The notes under the pieces: generated by a model
What the model was told of the DNA's origin: nothing
The model's input: only the letters and a program-made list of their open reading frames with translations
The model's database searches: none
DNA from: Lytechinus pictus
Taxonomy: Eukaryota > Echinodermata > Echinoidea > Temnopleuroida > Toxopneustidae
Assembly (NCBI RefSeq): GCF_037042905.1
Contig: NC_087256.1
Span: 26,865,501 to 26,929,500, forward strand
Direction of reading: 5' to 3'
Length of the DNA stretch: 64,000 bases
Program-made: the position numbers and the translations under genes
In this document: positions 32,642-44,429 of the stretch, piece by piece
Numbering within the stretch: position 1 is the stretch's first letter
How the letters are laid out: every line of letters begins with the position of its first letter

Positions 32642-33394
32642 TTCAGCGCTTCCCCGGTTCCCAAGGCCGTGTAACGTTACTGCCCTTAAACAGATTGACC
32701 CTATTTTGACGGGAAACCCGCTTTTCATCTTCTTCTTTCACAATCGGATCCTTCTTTATTTCTTTTTCATCCACCATGTATATGATGCAAAACCATGTAC
32801 TGTTATAATCTCCTGAATAGCAAGTACACTTACCTCAACGCCTTTTGATTGGGTCGGAAGGAGGTATTAAAGAATTATTGATGTGTTAAATTATGCAATG
32901 ATCGTGTTAAGCTTTTAATTACAATACGTTTGACCGATGAAATCTGTAATCCGATTATTTAGTACGAATCAACTCTAGATTTGTCAAACTTCTCGAACTC
33001 TTATGAAAGCAATTTGTTTTGATTATTCATGGTCTTGACACTATATCATAACAGCTCGTATACATTGCATTTATATACATAATTAAACTATATGCAAGTA
33101 AATTCATTTTATTTCATTATTGATTCAACCATTATTTTTTAACAGGATAGGTTTACATTAATATTCAAGGAATAGTGTAACGAAACGATAGAAAGTAAAA
33201 TGGTTAACGAGTACAAAGAAGTAAGAGCTTGTGGTTAGGGTAACCTTAAAGTAACAAATACTGATTGATTATCAGTGACAAGTAGTATACAAATAAAAAA
33301 TAAATCGTGTAAACTAAGTAACTTGAAAGCGCAGGTCAGCACTCACAGACCGCACCGCTGTGAAAAATAAACGGAAGTAATGAAAAACTAAATT
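32642..33394. other. Non-coding stretch, nothing recognised
   Basis: AT-rich sequence before the LINE remnant; no exon-like frame or clear repeat. Confidence 0.4.
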
Positions 33395-35506
33395 GAATTT
33401 GAATACAAAATATCTATTTTGGATCAAATTGATAAAGCAAAATCAGAACTGGAAACATTCCGTTTAAAAACAAATGAAGGAATTGCGATTCGATCTCGGA
33501 TTAAGTGGATGGAGTTTGGTGAAAAGCCTTCTAAATTCTTTTTAAATTTAGAAAAACAAAATTGCATTAATAAATAAATACGTCAGTTATCCACTGAAAA
33601 TGGTGATAATTTAGAAATGCAAAGTGACATAATCAATGAAATATTTAATTTTTACTCTAATCTTTATGCGGAAAAAGAAACCAACGTAAGCAACTTGGAA
33701 TTATTATTAAATTTTCCTGGTATTCCTAAGTTGTCCCCTTAAATGTCTTCCTTATTGGAGGGTCCTTTAAATGTTGATGAGGTCCTTTCCGTTTTAAAGC
33801 TCATGAAAAATAGTAAATCGCCCGGACAGGATGGTTTTACCGTAGAATTTTATCGTTATTTTGGGGAAGATATTAAACTTTTTTTGGTTAGATCATTAAA
33901 TTATGCGTATTTTTCAGGACATATGTCTAATTCACAAAAAATGGGAATAATTACTTTAATTCCGAAAGGAAACAAACCCAGACACTTGTTAAGAAATTGG
34001 CGACCTATCTCCCTATTAAATGTTGTCTATAAAATAGCGTCCAGTTGTAAAGCAAACAGACTCAAAGGTGTTCTGTCTTTTTTAATTCATCAAAACCAAA
34101 CTGGTTTTTTGAATGGTCGCTTCATAGGTGAAAACATTCGTTTATTGTATGACACATTACTTTACAGTGAATTACATGATATAGCTGGCATGCTTTTGGT
34201 TGTTGATTTTGAAAAAGCTTTCGATTCTGTATCACATAATTTTCTTTTCAATGTCCTGGATTTTTTTCGCTTCGGTCCATCCATTAAAAGCTGGATAAAA
34301 TTGTTATATGCAGACGCAACCTCTTGTGTGTTATTAACGGACATTGTACAAATAGGTTTAATATAGGAAGAGGGTGTCGTCAAGGAGATCCTTTATCTCC
34401 CTATCTTTTTTTGTTAGTCAGTGAGATTCTTGGTATTTTAATTCGACACTCAGACAAACTAGAGGGAATGCATATTAATGGGAAAACACTTAAAGTGTTA
34501 CAATATGCAGATGATACCCTTTTGACACTCAATGGTTCAGAACAAGATTTAAAATGTGCTCTTGATACACTTGATGAATTTGAAAAAAGTATCCAACCTC
34601 AAAATTAACATAACTAAAACCCAGGTGATATGGATTGGGAAGAATAGAACTTTCAAAAAAGAGATTTTACACGAGTACAAACTGAACTGGATTTCGGAAG
34701 GATATTTTAGGTACCTAGGTAAAGACTTTTCAGTTGAACTATCAAAAATGGTCGATTACAATTATCAAGAAAAGTTTAAAGAAATAAAACGTCAGATGGC
34801 GGTATGGCGAAAAAGATCTTTGACTCCCTTAGGGAGGGTAACCATTGTTAAATCTATATTTATACCGAAATTGAATTACTTGTTTTTATCTTTTCCAGAA
34901 CCAAAATTAGAAATTATGAATGATATTCACCGATGTTTTTACGACTTTATATGGGAAGGCAAACCTGATAAAATAAGTAGGAAACAAATGTGTCAACCGT
35001 ATAGTGAGGGTGGTGTTAGGATGACTGATATTTTTATCCATTCCAAATCATTAAAAATTTCATGGATAAGAAGGTTCATTTCTTGTTCTGAAAATTTTAC
35101 TTTTCACATGTTTCAATCATTTTTGCCTGCAGCATATACATCTTTTCAATTATTCATGGGGGCTGAGCATTATAAATCACTTGCTATATCAATGAATAAC
35201 CCATTTTGGGCACAGGTATTGTTGGCCTTTTCAGATCTTTCCCGCCTTATTGTTGATGACGTTGCATGTCAAGCCCTTTGGAATAATCCAAAAATTAAAA
35301 TGAATAATAATGTAATATTTTTCAGGTCTTGGTGTGCTAATGGGGTGCGTTTTGTTAATGATATTTTGGGAACAGATGGAAAATTTCTCTCATATTTTGA
35401 TTTTCAACGCAAATACAAAAGTGTACACGTCAATTTTCTTCAATATTATGGCCTGTGCAGCGCCATTCGATATGGTTTCAATAAACATGTAATACCAAAA
35501 GCTTAA
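33395..35506 (+). pseudogene. L1/Tx1-type LINE ORF2 remnant
   Basis: Translation in order: linker SRIKWMEFGEKPSKFFLNLE; reverse transcriptase blocks KSPGQDGFTVEFYRYFG, LIPKGNKPRHLLRNWRPISL, QTGFLNGRFIGENIR, VVDFEKAFDSVSH (first catalytic D), GRGCRQGDPLSPYLF, LQYADDTLL (YADD, 34504-34515); then a thumb/C-terminal part ending HVIPKA at 35506. The style (SKFFLNLE, NWRPISLLNVVYKI) is that of the L1/Tx1 clade and unlike the other LINEs here. Defects: in-frame TAA near 33575 and at 33740, frameshifts near 34325 and 34590. The endonuclease and the 3' end are missing. Confidence 0.9.
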
Positions 35507-36401
35507 TTCTTATTCTTAATTCTTATTTTTCAAAACAGATTATTATGACCGAATAATGAAAACAATCTTAAGGTAAATTGAATACTGTTAATTGATTTCA
35601 AGTTGGTACTTCCGAATTCCATTCTATTGAGAAGTTTAATAACCAGCGCAAGGCTAAAATGATTCTAGCTGATAGCAATCAAAGATGGTTATTATCACTA
35701 TTATCATTACTTTCATACGTTTTTATCATCACCACCACCAGCATGGAAATCAATGTAGCCAATTAATAAGGCTTTCCATTATATTACTAAATAAATCTGG
35801 TTTCAGTGGAAATATCACTATATCCACAACAACATAAGAAACCAGAAAATTGATTTTTTTTTTTAAATCTGTAATATAGCATTTTGGCATTTTAGGATAT
35901 AGGGCTTGCATATGCAGAAGCTTTTCGGCTTCCACTAAATCGTGTCATAGTAAATGTACAACGCAATTATAGAAGGGACAAACAAATTGATAGAAATAGA
36001 TTAAGCTTTTAGACGCGCATTGTAGAGTGTTAACCGAGTGAATGTGATTTAAAACATGCACAGATTAATTAGCAAAATGTATCGGTCGACCGAGATCTTT
36101 GAACGAACCAACATGGGGCATTCATGACGGATTTATATTGGAAAGATCAGGATTTCGTATCAGTATCCCTTCAATTAACACTTCCATAAAGAAATTGCAT
36201 TTTCACCCTACTTAACGCTTGCAGTAAGGTTCTACTGGACTATCTACCTGAAATACTTCTTCAGAGATTCGATCAGGTTACGGAACTCATTGCCGTATGA
36301 AAACTAGCCAACAACAATTTCTGCCAGTCTTTCAAGTAACATGGTCAGAGCTGACAACTTGAATGAAATGCACGCCCCCACCACTCCCGTTCCAGAGTGA
36401 A
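35507..36401. other. Non-coding stretch, nothing recognised
   Basis: No exon-like frame. Short ATC/ACC repeats near 35690-35740. Confidence 0.4.
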
Positions 36402-36533
36402 GGGCCCTGTTGCATAAAATAAATTCTGGTAATTTTTTGCCAAAGTTTTTTTTTATGTGTTAGTTTCAACATGTTCAATGGCATAATTTTCTTTGGCAGA
36501 GTTTTTTATGGCAAAAGTATTATGCAACGGGCC
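36402..36533. mobile_element. MITE with GGGCCCTGTTGCATAAAA ends
   Basis: GGGCCCTGTTGCATAAAAT.AATTCTGG at the left is mirrored by TTTATGGCAAAAGTATTATGCAACGGGCC. Interior TTTGCCAAAG and CTTTGGCAGAG also pair. Confidence 0.75.
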
Positions 36534-37614
36534 AAGGAAAGCAAACTCTTGTTTAGCCCCAGGATTGGCGATTCCATGGAACTCCCCCCCCCCCCCGCGA
36601 AATGTGAAAAATTTTGGAAAACAAATTATAGCAAAGTGTGTGTGTAAAATGATGCCCTCTGACGTCACTGTCAGGGGATGTGTTAGTTGGAGCGATTAGG
36701 ACTGTCTTGATGTTTTGTTGAAGGATTTTCGGAGAAAAAGGTCGAAATTTTGAATTTTTTGTGCTTGTGAAAAAAATGACGAATTTTGCTAATTTATGAA
36801 AATTTACGGGATATGTGGTGTCCAAAAAAGGAGAAGAGAAACTGTGTAGTTTTTTACCACCCCCCCTTCACTATTTTTATCAAACCTTGATCAAATGCTG
36901 ATCTGCACTTCTGTATCATATTGTCTATACCCATTCTTCATGAATAATACTTTGCAGATCCTTGTGGATAGCACTTCTCTGTTCATTTAATAATCAGAAA
37001 TCATGACATCGTTATGTCGGAGAACACGTGCCCATAACAAAACAAAAATCACTATTGACAACTGGACATGTAGAAAAGATGTTTGAAGGGCGATATATTG
37101 GGCGGTTTTGAAGTCTATGAAATTATATGTCATTTTTTTTTAAATATGTTTACGATTTCACTTATCAATATTCTTAAAATTATGTTACAGATACATTTTA
37201 TGTTAATTTTTCAGATTTATAAGAAGATGAAAATATTCTTCAAGCCTCGTTAATCAGCACAACTGGATACAATATTACGACAGGCAATTATGAGAAACTA
37301 GGTCAAACATAGCCATTTTAGATTTTAAATTATATTTGCATATTGGTGATCTATCTTTAATTCAAGCAAACAAGGAATGTGGTCTATCAACCGAGATTGA
37401 TTAGATCTAACGGCGTACTGACATTTCTATTGCAAGGTAGATTAGTACGTCAATATTTTCTCATGACTTTGATAGTGATAGATGAAAAAAGTGCTCCACT
37501 TATCCGCCTAGCGAATAAGCAAAATCTTCACAGTAAAAGGCTAATGGACTTTCTATAATAATGTAAGTGAGAACAAGTGAGAATCCATGCAAGTAACAAA
37601 TTAAAAGAGCAGCG
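36534..37614. other. Non-coding stretch, nothing recognised
   Basis: A C14 run at 36584-36597 may mark the edge of a decayed MITE, but no partner end was found. Confidence 0.4.
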
Positions 37615-37776
37615 CAGTGGTGAGTTCAGGCGAATGCCCCCCCCCCCCCTCCGATGAGTACCCAATGCAATAGCTATGGCCGAAGTTGGCCTCTTGCGTG
37701 CAAACCTTTTTTTTATATGTACATTTTTGTCTAAATACTGCCCCAACCCTCCAATCAAATCTTTGATTCACCACTG
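37615..37776. mobile_element. MITE with CAGTGGTGA..TCACCACTG ends
   Basis: CAGTGGTGAGTTCAGGCG and TTTGATTCACCACTG are inverted, with a C14 run inside the left end. The terminus resembles the CAGTGGCGTA hAT-like family. No flanking 8-bp duplication seen. Confidence 0.6.
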
Positions 37777-37801
37777 TCAGACTGTAACACAACGTACTAG
37801 T

Positions 37802-38024
37802 ACACAGTAAAAACGCTGTTTAAGATTTTATACAACGCTGTTTACTATATGAACCTTACAGTATTTGTTTGACCGTTTAAACAATCATGTTTAATTTATT
37901 GAAAATCAGATATTGAAAATTAAACTTTGTTGCTTAAGATTTAAACAGTTGTTTAAACTGTTTAAACAATTACTGTAAGGTTCATATATTAAACAGCGTT
38001 GTATAATTTTTTTTTTACTGTGTA
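37802..38024. mobile_element. MITE, 60-base inverted ends, TA-flanked
   Basis: ACACAGTAAAAACGCTGTTTAAGATTTTATACAACGCTG.. and the inverse ..AACAGCGTTGTATAA.TTTTTTTTTACTGTGT pair, as do the inner arms (ATATGAACCTTACAGTA / TACTGTAAGGTTCATAT). TA lies on both sides. GTTTAAAC palindromes fill the centre. Confidence 0.9.
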
Positions 38025-38416
38025 TATAGATACTCATTATTAGAAAGAACGTCATTCGTCGAGCATTTTATTTTATACATAGCATTTGTCGTTTATTTAA
38101 GCAATAAAAAACAGTACATTCATTTACCATTGTTAGGTAGGGACAAGGCACACAAACATTTTTTTCCTGCAAAACGGGTTTTACAACTCGCAGTGCCAAA
38201 CTCATGTTCACGTATACGTATACATAATCACACGCAGATCCAGAGTCGGACTTTTACGGTGTGCTGATTTGTCCGAGAAATGTTACAAGCAACATAAAAA
38301 TAATAAAATAAAAAATCAATGCAAGGAAGGCATTCCATGGGGCACCACTATATTTTCAAAATTTTTTGGGTAACTGTACCTTTAGCCATCCCTGTATCCG
38401 CATTACTACTTATCTA

Positions 38417-38627
38417 CACACTTAAAATATTGGGCAACATACTGTCCACCGTGTTGGGTAATGTATGTTGGTAAAAAGAATATATGTATTCTGGGCTATT
38501 ATTATCCAATTATTAGTTTTTATTACCCAATTTGGACAGGACTTAACCTATAGTTGTGTGGACATGCAGTATGTTGCCCAGGGTTGGTTAAAAGTTGGGT
38601 TTTTCCCCCAACTATTTTAAGAGTGTC
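38417..38627. mobile_element. MITE with ACACTTAAAATA..TTGGG ends
   Basis: ACACTTAAAATATTGGGCAACATACTG.CC at the left; the right side reads CAGTATGTTGCCCAGGGTTGG...CCAACTATTTTAAGAGTGT. The inner TGGGTAAT and ATTACCCA also pair. Confidence 0.85.
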
Positions 38628-39584
38628 ATGAAAGTTGCAGCTATGTCAATACACGGCACCTTAATTGCAGGCTGCAGCAGGGTTGGCGAATTAAAAAAAA
38701 TGTTTTTTAAACAGTTTTTTTTTATAACAAAGCGAAAACACCCACAATATAACCCTTTACACTGAAATCAATTTAAAAATCATACATTTCTCTATAAAAT
38801 GATATTTAACTATGTATATATTTCATATTAAATCCAGTCAAATTAGAATTTATAGAGAGTATTAAAGTCATGAAGATGCCGACATTTTCTGCTGTGTCTG
38901 CATCCTCTGGTGTAGAAAGGCTGGTTCAATCTAAGTTGATGAACTGTCTCGAGACAGCCAATGCTGCATAGTTGGTGTTCCTATTCAAAGCTCTAAACAT
39001 GAAATGAGGATCAGTTTTTTTGGAAGAATTCCATAATTCAGAGGCCACATTCTCCAAAGAGAAACATTTATTTTTTCAAGCCATAGACTGAATAAAAGAA
39101 AACTGCATTAATTTTTTCGTTTGTTTAAACCTCCTTTGTTCTTTGAACGTAGTTGGAACTCTTCGATTATTTTAAAGCATGAACTTGAAAGGTGGGGAAA
39201 AATTTGCAAGTTTAAATGATTTTTTTTAAAATAATAGATCCGAATATTAGTATTCGGCATTTGTTAGCAGGTTTGCTAAAATAAGAAAACGGGTGCTACA
39301 GCTACAACATTTACTGCAGTTTATGTATTTATTTAAAAGAATACAATTTTACACTATGGCTTACCAGGGACAAAAGCAGATTTTGCGAATAATTGCACTC
39401 GATTCAACACATTCACTGAGAAATGTACAAAAATAAATGCTCGCTTTTGCCAAAGGGCACTAACTGTATGGTTGTTGCCATGATTTAGTGTCCTTTGCCA
39501 AGAGCATGCATACATATATATATATATTTTTTATACATATTGAACATTTCCGAGTGTACCTGCTGGATGAAGCAATCTCGTATA
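38628..39584. other. Non-coding stretch, nothing recognised
   Basis: No exon-like frame. 39325-39420 (TTATTTAAAAGAATACAATTTTACACTATGGC) may be an inverted LINE 3' end, too decayed to define. Confidence 0.4.
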
Positions 39585-40156
39585 TATACCCCGGGGGGGG
39601 GGGGCACTTACATTGACATGCGCGACCAAAAAAACACGTAAAAAGGATTTCTTTTTCAAGATAGGGCACGTTACGTACGTAACGTAATAAGGGTGTCAAA
39701 AACACTAAAATAATGAAAAAAGGGTATCTATTTCGCTAAGAAAGCTACGTGTTTAGGGTCAAATTTGCGAGGGTATAAACAGACTAAAATGTTTTATAAA
39801 GGATGTACTTATTGCCCCAACACTACGTGTTTAGAGTACCTGTTTTGTGCGAGGTGGGAGGTACGTTGGGCAGTACTAAACCCAATGATGTAGGTAAAGG
39901 TAAAACCGACGACCGACGTCTAGACATAAATTATAATATCGCTATACTTGTTTAGGGTTCAATTCAGGGAATACTTGCCAAGAGTATCGTTTTGTTTACA
40001 ATACTTGTTAAGGGTAGGGTTTCACACGCCAATACTTATTAAGGGGTGCATTTTCAGAATATGGAAAATACGTGTTTATGGTGCTTTCGGAGACCCCATG
40101 GTCACGCATGGTATCCACTCGTCAATGGAAGTGCCCCCCCCCCCCCCGGGATATAT
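39585..40156. mobile_element. Inverted-repeat element carrying degenerate TACGTGTTTAGGGT repeats
   Basis: CCCCGGGGGGGGGGGGCACTTACATTGACATGCG at the left is mirrored by CACTCGTCAATGGAAGTGCCCCCCCCCCCCCGGG at the right, with TATATA outside both. Between them the motif (T/C)TACGTGTTTAGGGT or TACTTGTTAAGGGT recurs about eight times (near 39747, 39825, 39947, 39972, 40003, 40033, 40069). The body is therefore a decayed minisatellite. Confidence 0.8.
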
Positions 40157-40429
40157 ACAGAAAGTTTGAACAAACCTTGATTCAAACATGTAAAACCCAT
40201 CCTGGCAAGAATCTCTGTTGGAATTCAGCCTTATAAGTTCATAGTTTCTTTTTTTAATTACTCTTAAATTTTACGTATTTGTGGTTCTAAAGTGCCATTG
40301 CTATGGATAGATATGAACAAATTGCTGGTGTTGGAGAGCAATATACAAGATACATAATAATAATCTGTATATATATTGTAAATACGTTTTTCTTACTTTT
40401 TCACATTTTGTCAACGTCTTTATCGTAAG

Positions 40430-40640
40430 TCAACTAAGTTTTTATTTTCCTGTATTATATTTACATGTATATCTATATAAGGGACCCCTCTGTAAAACAG
40501 CATTGATATGTTATCAACGCTGAGTAGGGCAATCCCTCCGTCTTTTCAATGATAATTTTTTTGTAATTGTAAATATATCTATCGTTGTTGTAATTTTCAA
40601 CTGACGAAAAATAAATACAATACAAAACAATACAATACAA
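40430..40640 (+). mobile_element. LINE-like 3' end with AATACAATACAA tail
   Basis: GGGACCCCTCTG..GTAGGGCAATCCCTCC followed by an AT-rich stretch and AAATACAATACAAAACAATACAATACAA has the layout of the L2/CR1 3' ends at 22537 and 51130. No coding part remains. Confidence 0.5.
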
Positions 40641-40862
40641 CTATGAGTGTACAGTTATTGTGATTTTTTTTAAATAAACGTCAGTTTATTTTTAAAAATA
40701 TGTGTGATACAATAGGAGAAGCACAAACATACTGAGTTTTATCACTTTTCACCCGAAGGACAAAAACTGCAGCAACGCTTCATCTGTCTAAAAAGAAGTC
40801 TTTAATTTCAATCTGACACAGCATATAACTGATACTGATTCCTACTTAATTACCCTTTTTTA

Positions 40863-41085
40863 ATAAATAATAATATGTCCATTTATATAGCGCAGTTACT
40901 ATGTGCATATACTCAACTGCGCTTTGATACCTAGTATCATATTATTACCCCGGCTGTAGCTGAGCCGCCATATTATAGGCGCTAAAGCGTTCAAGGAATA
41001 AATCCTGCCGGGTACCCATTCATCTCACCTGGGTCGAGTGCGGCACAATGTGGATAAATTTCTTGCCGAAGGAAATGAAGTGCTA
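40863..41085 (-). mobile_element. tRNA-derived SINE, head missing
   Basis: Inverted copy: AATAATAATATG..TTTATATAGCGCAG is the tail; GCCGGGTACCCATTCATCTCACCTGGGTCGAGTG..CACAATGTGGATAAATTTCTTGCC is the central body, matching 4704-4990 in reverse. The tRNA-like head is absent. Confidence 0.75.
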
Positions 41086-42134
41086 AAAACTATTTTTGAT
41101 TTCAGTTTGCAAATTCTATCTATAGAGCTCTGCCTATATATTTATGCAGATGCAAAATTTCTGTTAATATTTGTGGCATTGCAACTGAGAATGAGATGAG
41201 CCAACAGTGACTTGAAAGAATGTTATAAGAGATATTTTAAACTACAAATTGTGTCTTTAACTGCATATGTATTTACTTTCGTTGTTAAAAGCATCAGTTG
41301 TATGATAACAAGAAGCAATAACAATGTTAAATCTGTTGACAAAATATACATCTTCCTTTGGACACGGCAAAAGTATTTCATGTGAATGATCAAAACAGAA
41401 GAACTACGAACCCATTACCATGTTTAATTACTCTTATATTTCCTTAAAAACTGTCCTCTAAAATAAACACTTTTAGATTTTGACAAAGAAACAAGAAATT
41501 TGTTTTACTATCAACGAAGGAAAATTTCACAGGGGATTTTTTCAAATCCACTTAAAAGTGGAGCAGTGGGTCTAAATGTTAACCACTTATAGGCTACATG
41601 TACTGTACATCTGTGGTTTCGAAGATTAACACGATTTTGTTGACTTGATTTCAATTGTTCTCAGTAGATAATTATGAAGGATTTATTCATGTTTTGATGA
41701 TCGCATCGTATACATAGACAAGAGATAGCCGTCGAGCAAAATCAGATTTCTAAACTTTTTGGGGAGTGTATAGTTACTTGACCCAAACTTAAGATTATTC
41801 TGCTACTCTTTGCAATATTACCAAAATTTCAAATAATGAAAATTGTTCACATTGTGGTTCCATTAAAATCCTTTATCCCCTATGTATATCGAGTAGCTAT
41901 CATACTCTATAAAAGAATATTCGAAATATATCTCCGATTACCCATTGCCAAAACATTTGCATGATATGTGTGCGTATATAAAGAAGACTACCTAGTATGT
42001 AAATGATAGGGGCTTTTCCAGTCAAATCATTGTGTACAAGAACTCATTGAAGGTCAGTTCCAATTTTAGCATGAAAGCAGGTGTATTTGTAAGCTAAAAT
42101 CTCCACCTCCTTTTTTGGGGTCCCCGGCAAAATT
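41086..42134. other. Downstream region of GPCR paralog 2
   Basis: AT-rich; no exon or repeat was recognised. The 3' untranslated region of the receptor should lie here, but no polyadenylation site could be fixed. Confidence 0.4.
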
Positions 42135-43151
42135 TTAGGTTGACACTTGCATCGTCATTTCTTTACGACAGGTCAGTATTTTCTTGAAGGCTTCTTGAAA
42201 GTTCGGGTGTTTCAGACCATAGATGATAGGATTAACAACGCTGTTTACAAGCAATATCATGACACTGTACAATGTTAGTACGCTGGTGCCAGGAATAAGG
42301 AAGTTTATGACGTTGGGTAGAATGCATAGCATAAACGCACAGACCACCAAGAAGAGGTTCTTGGTGATCTCAACCTCCTTTTGATTGATGGCCTTGATCA
42401 TGGGTGGACAGGTACCTGTAGAAGTTGACGAGGACGTCTTGTTCTGGGGCACTTCTGTGGGGCTTGAACCTGCTTCGTCCTCAGTCGAATACCTAACTCG
42501 GAACTTCTGATTGTGCCGTAAAACATGGCGTAAAATACGGATGTAGAACAGAAATGTGAGAAGGAGAGCAATTGCTATCAGAGAGCCTTGAAGTACGATG
42601 TAATAGAATTCTAGTTCGTTTGTGTCTCTCAAGGAGCATGTAGCGTAATATTCGGAGTAGCCGAGTGTTCCGATGCCAAGAACAGGTGGTATGACCATTG
42701 CTGATGTAGAAAATACCCAGATAATCAAAGCCAATGTGAAAATTTTCTTTGGGGTATGGAGACCTTGATGTCCACGGATAGACTTGGTGATGACGTACCA
42801 CCGTACGAATGCTATAGCAACTAGATTACACACGCTGCCGAAAACTGAGGTGGTTACGACTCCAGCGACCACATCGCAGACGATCTCAGGAAGAGGATAC
42901 GCTCTAGTACGGCTGAGGAGACCGACCACCTGGAAAGGTAGACAGGCGCACGTAAACACATCAGCGAAGGCGAGATTGACCACCAGGATGTTGGTGATCG
43001 TACGAAGCTTCTTTGTGACGATGACGGAGATGATGACGAGGGAGTTGCCAAACAGACCAATAACTGAAGCCATGACCAAGACGAATGCAACTGCTATTCG
43101 ATGATTAAATGGAACTATCGACGGTCCTACTGTTGCTTCTACGCTTTCCAT
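42135..43151 (-). CDS. Rhodopsin-type (class A) GPCR, intronless, paralog 2
   Basis: Started at the ATG at 43149-43151 (MESVEATVGPSIVPFNHRI), giving 338 residues. The open frame extends 31 codons further up but holds no ATG there (it begins at a GTG), and a TATA-like box stands at 43249-43258. Landmarks (residues from this start): GLFGNSLV N36; NLAFAD D64; C92/C172 disulfide; V-R-W-Y (116-119) in place of D-R-Y; SIRGHQGLHTPKK; TM4 W145; a Ser/Thr-rich ICL3; TM6 CAFMLCILP (P279); TM7 NSVVNPIIY; helix 8 HPNFQEAFKK. Clearly a paralog of the receptors at 25277 and 60505. Ligand unknown. The N-terminus is short (18 residues before TM1) compared with its paralogs; an upstream coding exon cannot be excluded. 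Confidence 0.93.
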   Translation of the reverse strand: MESVEATVGPSIVPFNHRIAVAFVLVMASVIGLFGNSLVIISVIVTKKLRTITNILVVNLAFADVFTCACLPFQVVGLLSRTRAYPLPEIVCDVVAGVVTTSVFGSVCNLVAIAFVRWYVITKSIRGHQGLHTPKKIFTLALIIWVFSTSAMVIPPVLGIGTLGYSEYYATCSLRDTNELEFYYIVLQGSLIAIALLLTFLFYIRILRHVLRHNQKFRVRYSTEDEAGSSPTEVPQNKTSSSTSTGTCPPMIKAINQKEVEITKNLFLVVCAFMLCILPNVINFLIPGTSVLTLYSVMILLVNSVVNPIIYGLKHPNFQEAFKKILTCRKEMTMQVST

Positions 43152-43248
43152 GGCTAGATTATCAGGGTTCTCTGATACGGTCACTCTTGGGAACTTCACT
43201 TTTTCGTCTTGAAGGGTACAGTTTTCAGCGCTAGGTTGTTTCACAAGC

Positions 43249-43258
43249 CTTTTTATAT
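43249..43258 (-). promoter_or_regulatory. TATA-like box upstream of GPCR paralog 2
   Basis: The minus strand reads ATATAAAAAG about 100 bases before the ATG at 43151. Position and sequence suit a core promoter for an intronless gene, and would exclude use of codons further upstream. Confidence 0.45.
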
Positions 43259-43704
43259 CTCCCTCTCATTGGCAAGAAAATCAGCAAATGTCGATCGGCA
43301 AACAAACATTGGATGAGTTGGTCACTCCTCCATGTAGATGTACATGTGATATTTTGCAGAATTGGTAAAAAACTGAAATTTACACATTTCAGAAAGCGTA
43401 TATATAACAAATAATGTTCGATCTGATATTGTTCCACGCGCTCATACAGACTTACAGAGCCACAAGGAAGCAGAATGAGCTGTGCTAAACTGTAACCTTT
43501 CTTTTGAATTCCCTGCATTTGGTTTCATTCCTTAGGAATATATGCAAATAACCAATCGACAAGAAAGGCACAGAGATTATGAAATGTATGCACGTTGCCA
43601 AAGGCAACAAATACATCCGTATCAAAAGTAGTAGATAAAGCAGGTAATGAACTCGATGACGACATTCATTGCGTCATTGAAAATATTTCCTTAATGTGAT
43701 ATTA

Positions 43705-43863
43705 CAGGGGCCGCGGAAGCGGGGGGGGGGGGGGGCTGGAGGGGCTTCAGCCCCCCCCCCCCACTTTTTTCCAAAACCGTGTACAAAAACGTAAAAATTA
43801 CCATAAGATTGTGATTTTTTGCAAGGTCAGCCCCCCACTTTGAAAACCGTTCCGCGGCCCCTG
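43705..43863. mobile_element. MITE with CAGGGGCCGCGGAAGCGG ends, copy B
   Basis: CAGGGGCCGCGGAAGCGG and CCGTTCCGCGGCCCCTG are inverted, flanked by ATATTA on both sides. It matches 32487-32641 along its length (CCGTGTA.AAAAA, TGTGATTTTTTGCA.GGTCA). It carries long G and C runs. Confidence 0.85.
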
Positions 43864-44235
43864 ATATTATTGATGTGAAACTTTGCGTCTCGAATTTGTA
43901 TTCATTCGTATTAATGAAGGAGACTAAACGCGAAATTGAATGCATGGCTATAAAGCAATTCTAATTGGCTGTCGAACATGACTTGTAGAACACTCCCGAG
44001 ATACCATAATTTTGGTTACAGCTAACGGAAACGAGTTGGACGGGGTGGTTGTCATGGGTGACAGGTATTATATATAGTAGCAAATATAAATCGACCATTG
44101 GACCTTTTAAATGTATTTATAAAAAAGAATTCAAGTACAAGAATTTAGATGGAGATTAGCCGGTTCAATATCCTACTAAGACAAAGTGAAATGAAGCGTA
44201 AATCAATCGTATAGTTTGGAGAAGTAGTTTTAAAG
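43864..44235. other. Non-coding stretch, nothing recognised
   Basis: No exon-like frame or repeat seen. Confidence 0.4.
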
Positions 44236-44429
44236 GTATCCGTTCTTCTGCTGTGGATTCTAATGACTAATTATGACTGATAGTCCAGGATAGAAGAGGC
44301 ATAACCTTGTTTGTTTTATATATACAATATTTTTTGTGGGTTCTTGTCAATTCGAGGGTGCTGATTACGAATCTGAATGATGCCACTCGCGTAACCTTGA
44401 GCATTTTCTGCAAATTGGTTAAATCCAAT

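Noticed and set aside
42784..43104. 106-residue + frame opposite GPCR paralog 2
   Set aside because: A shadow of the receptor gene on the other strand.
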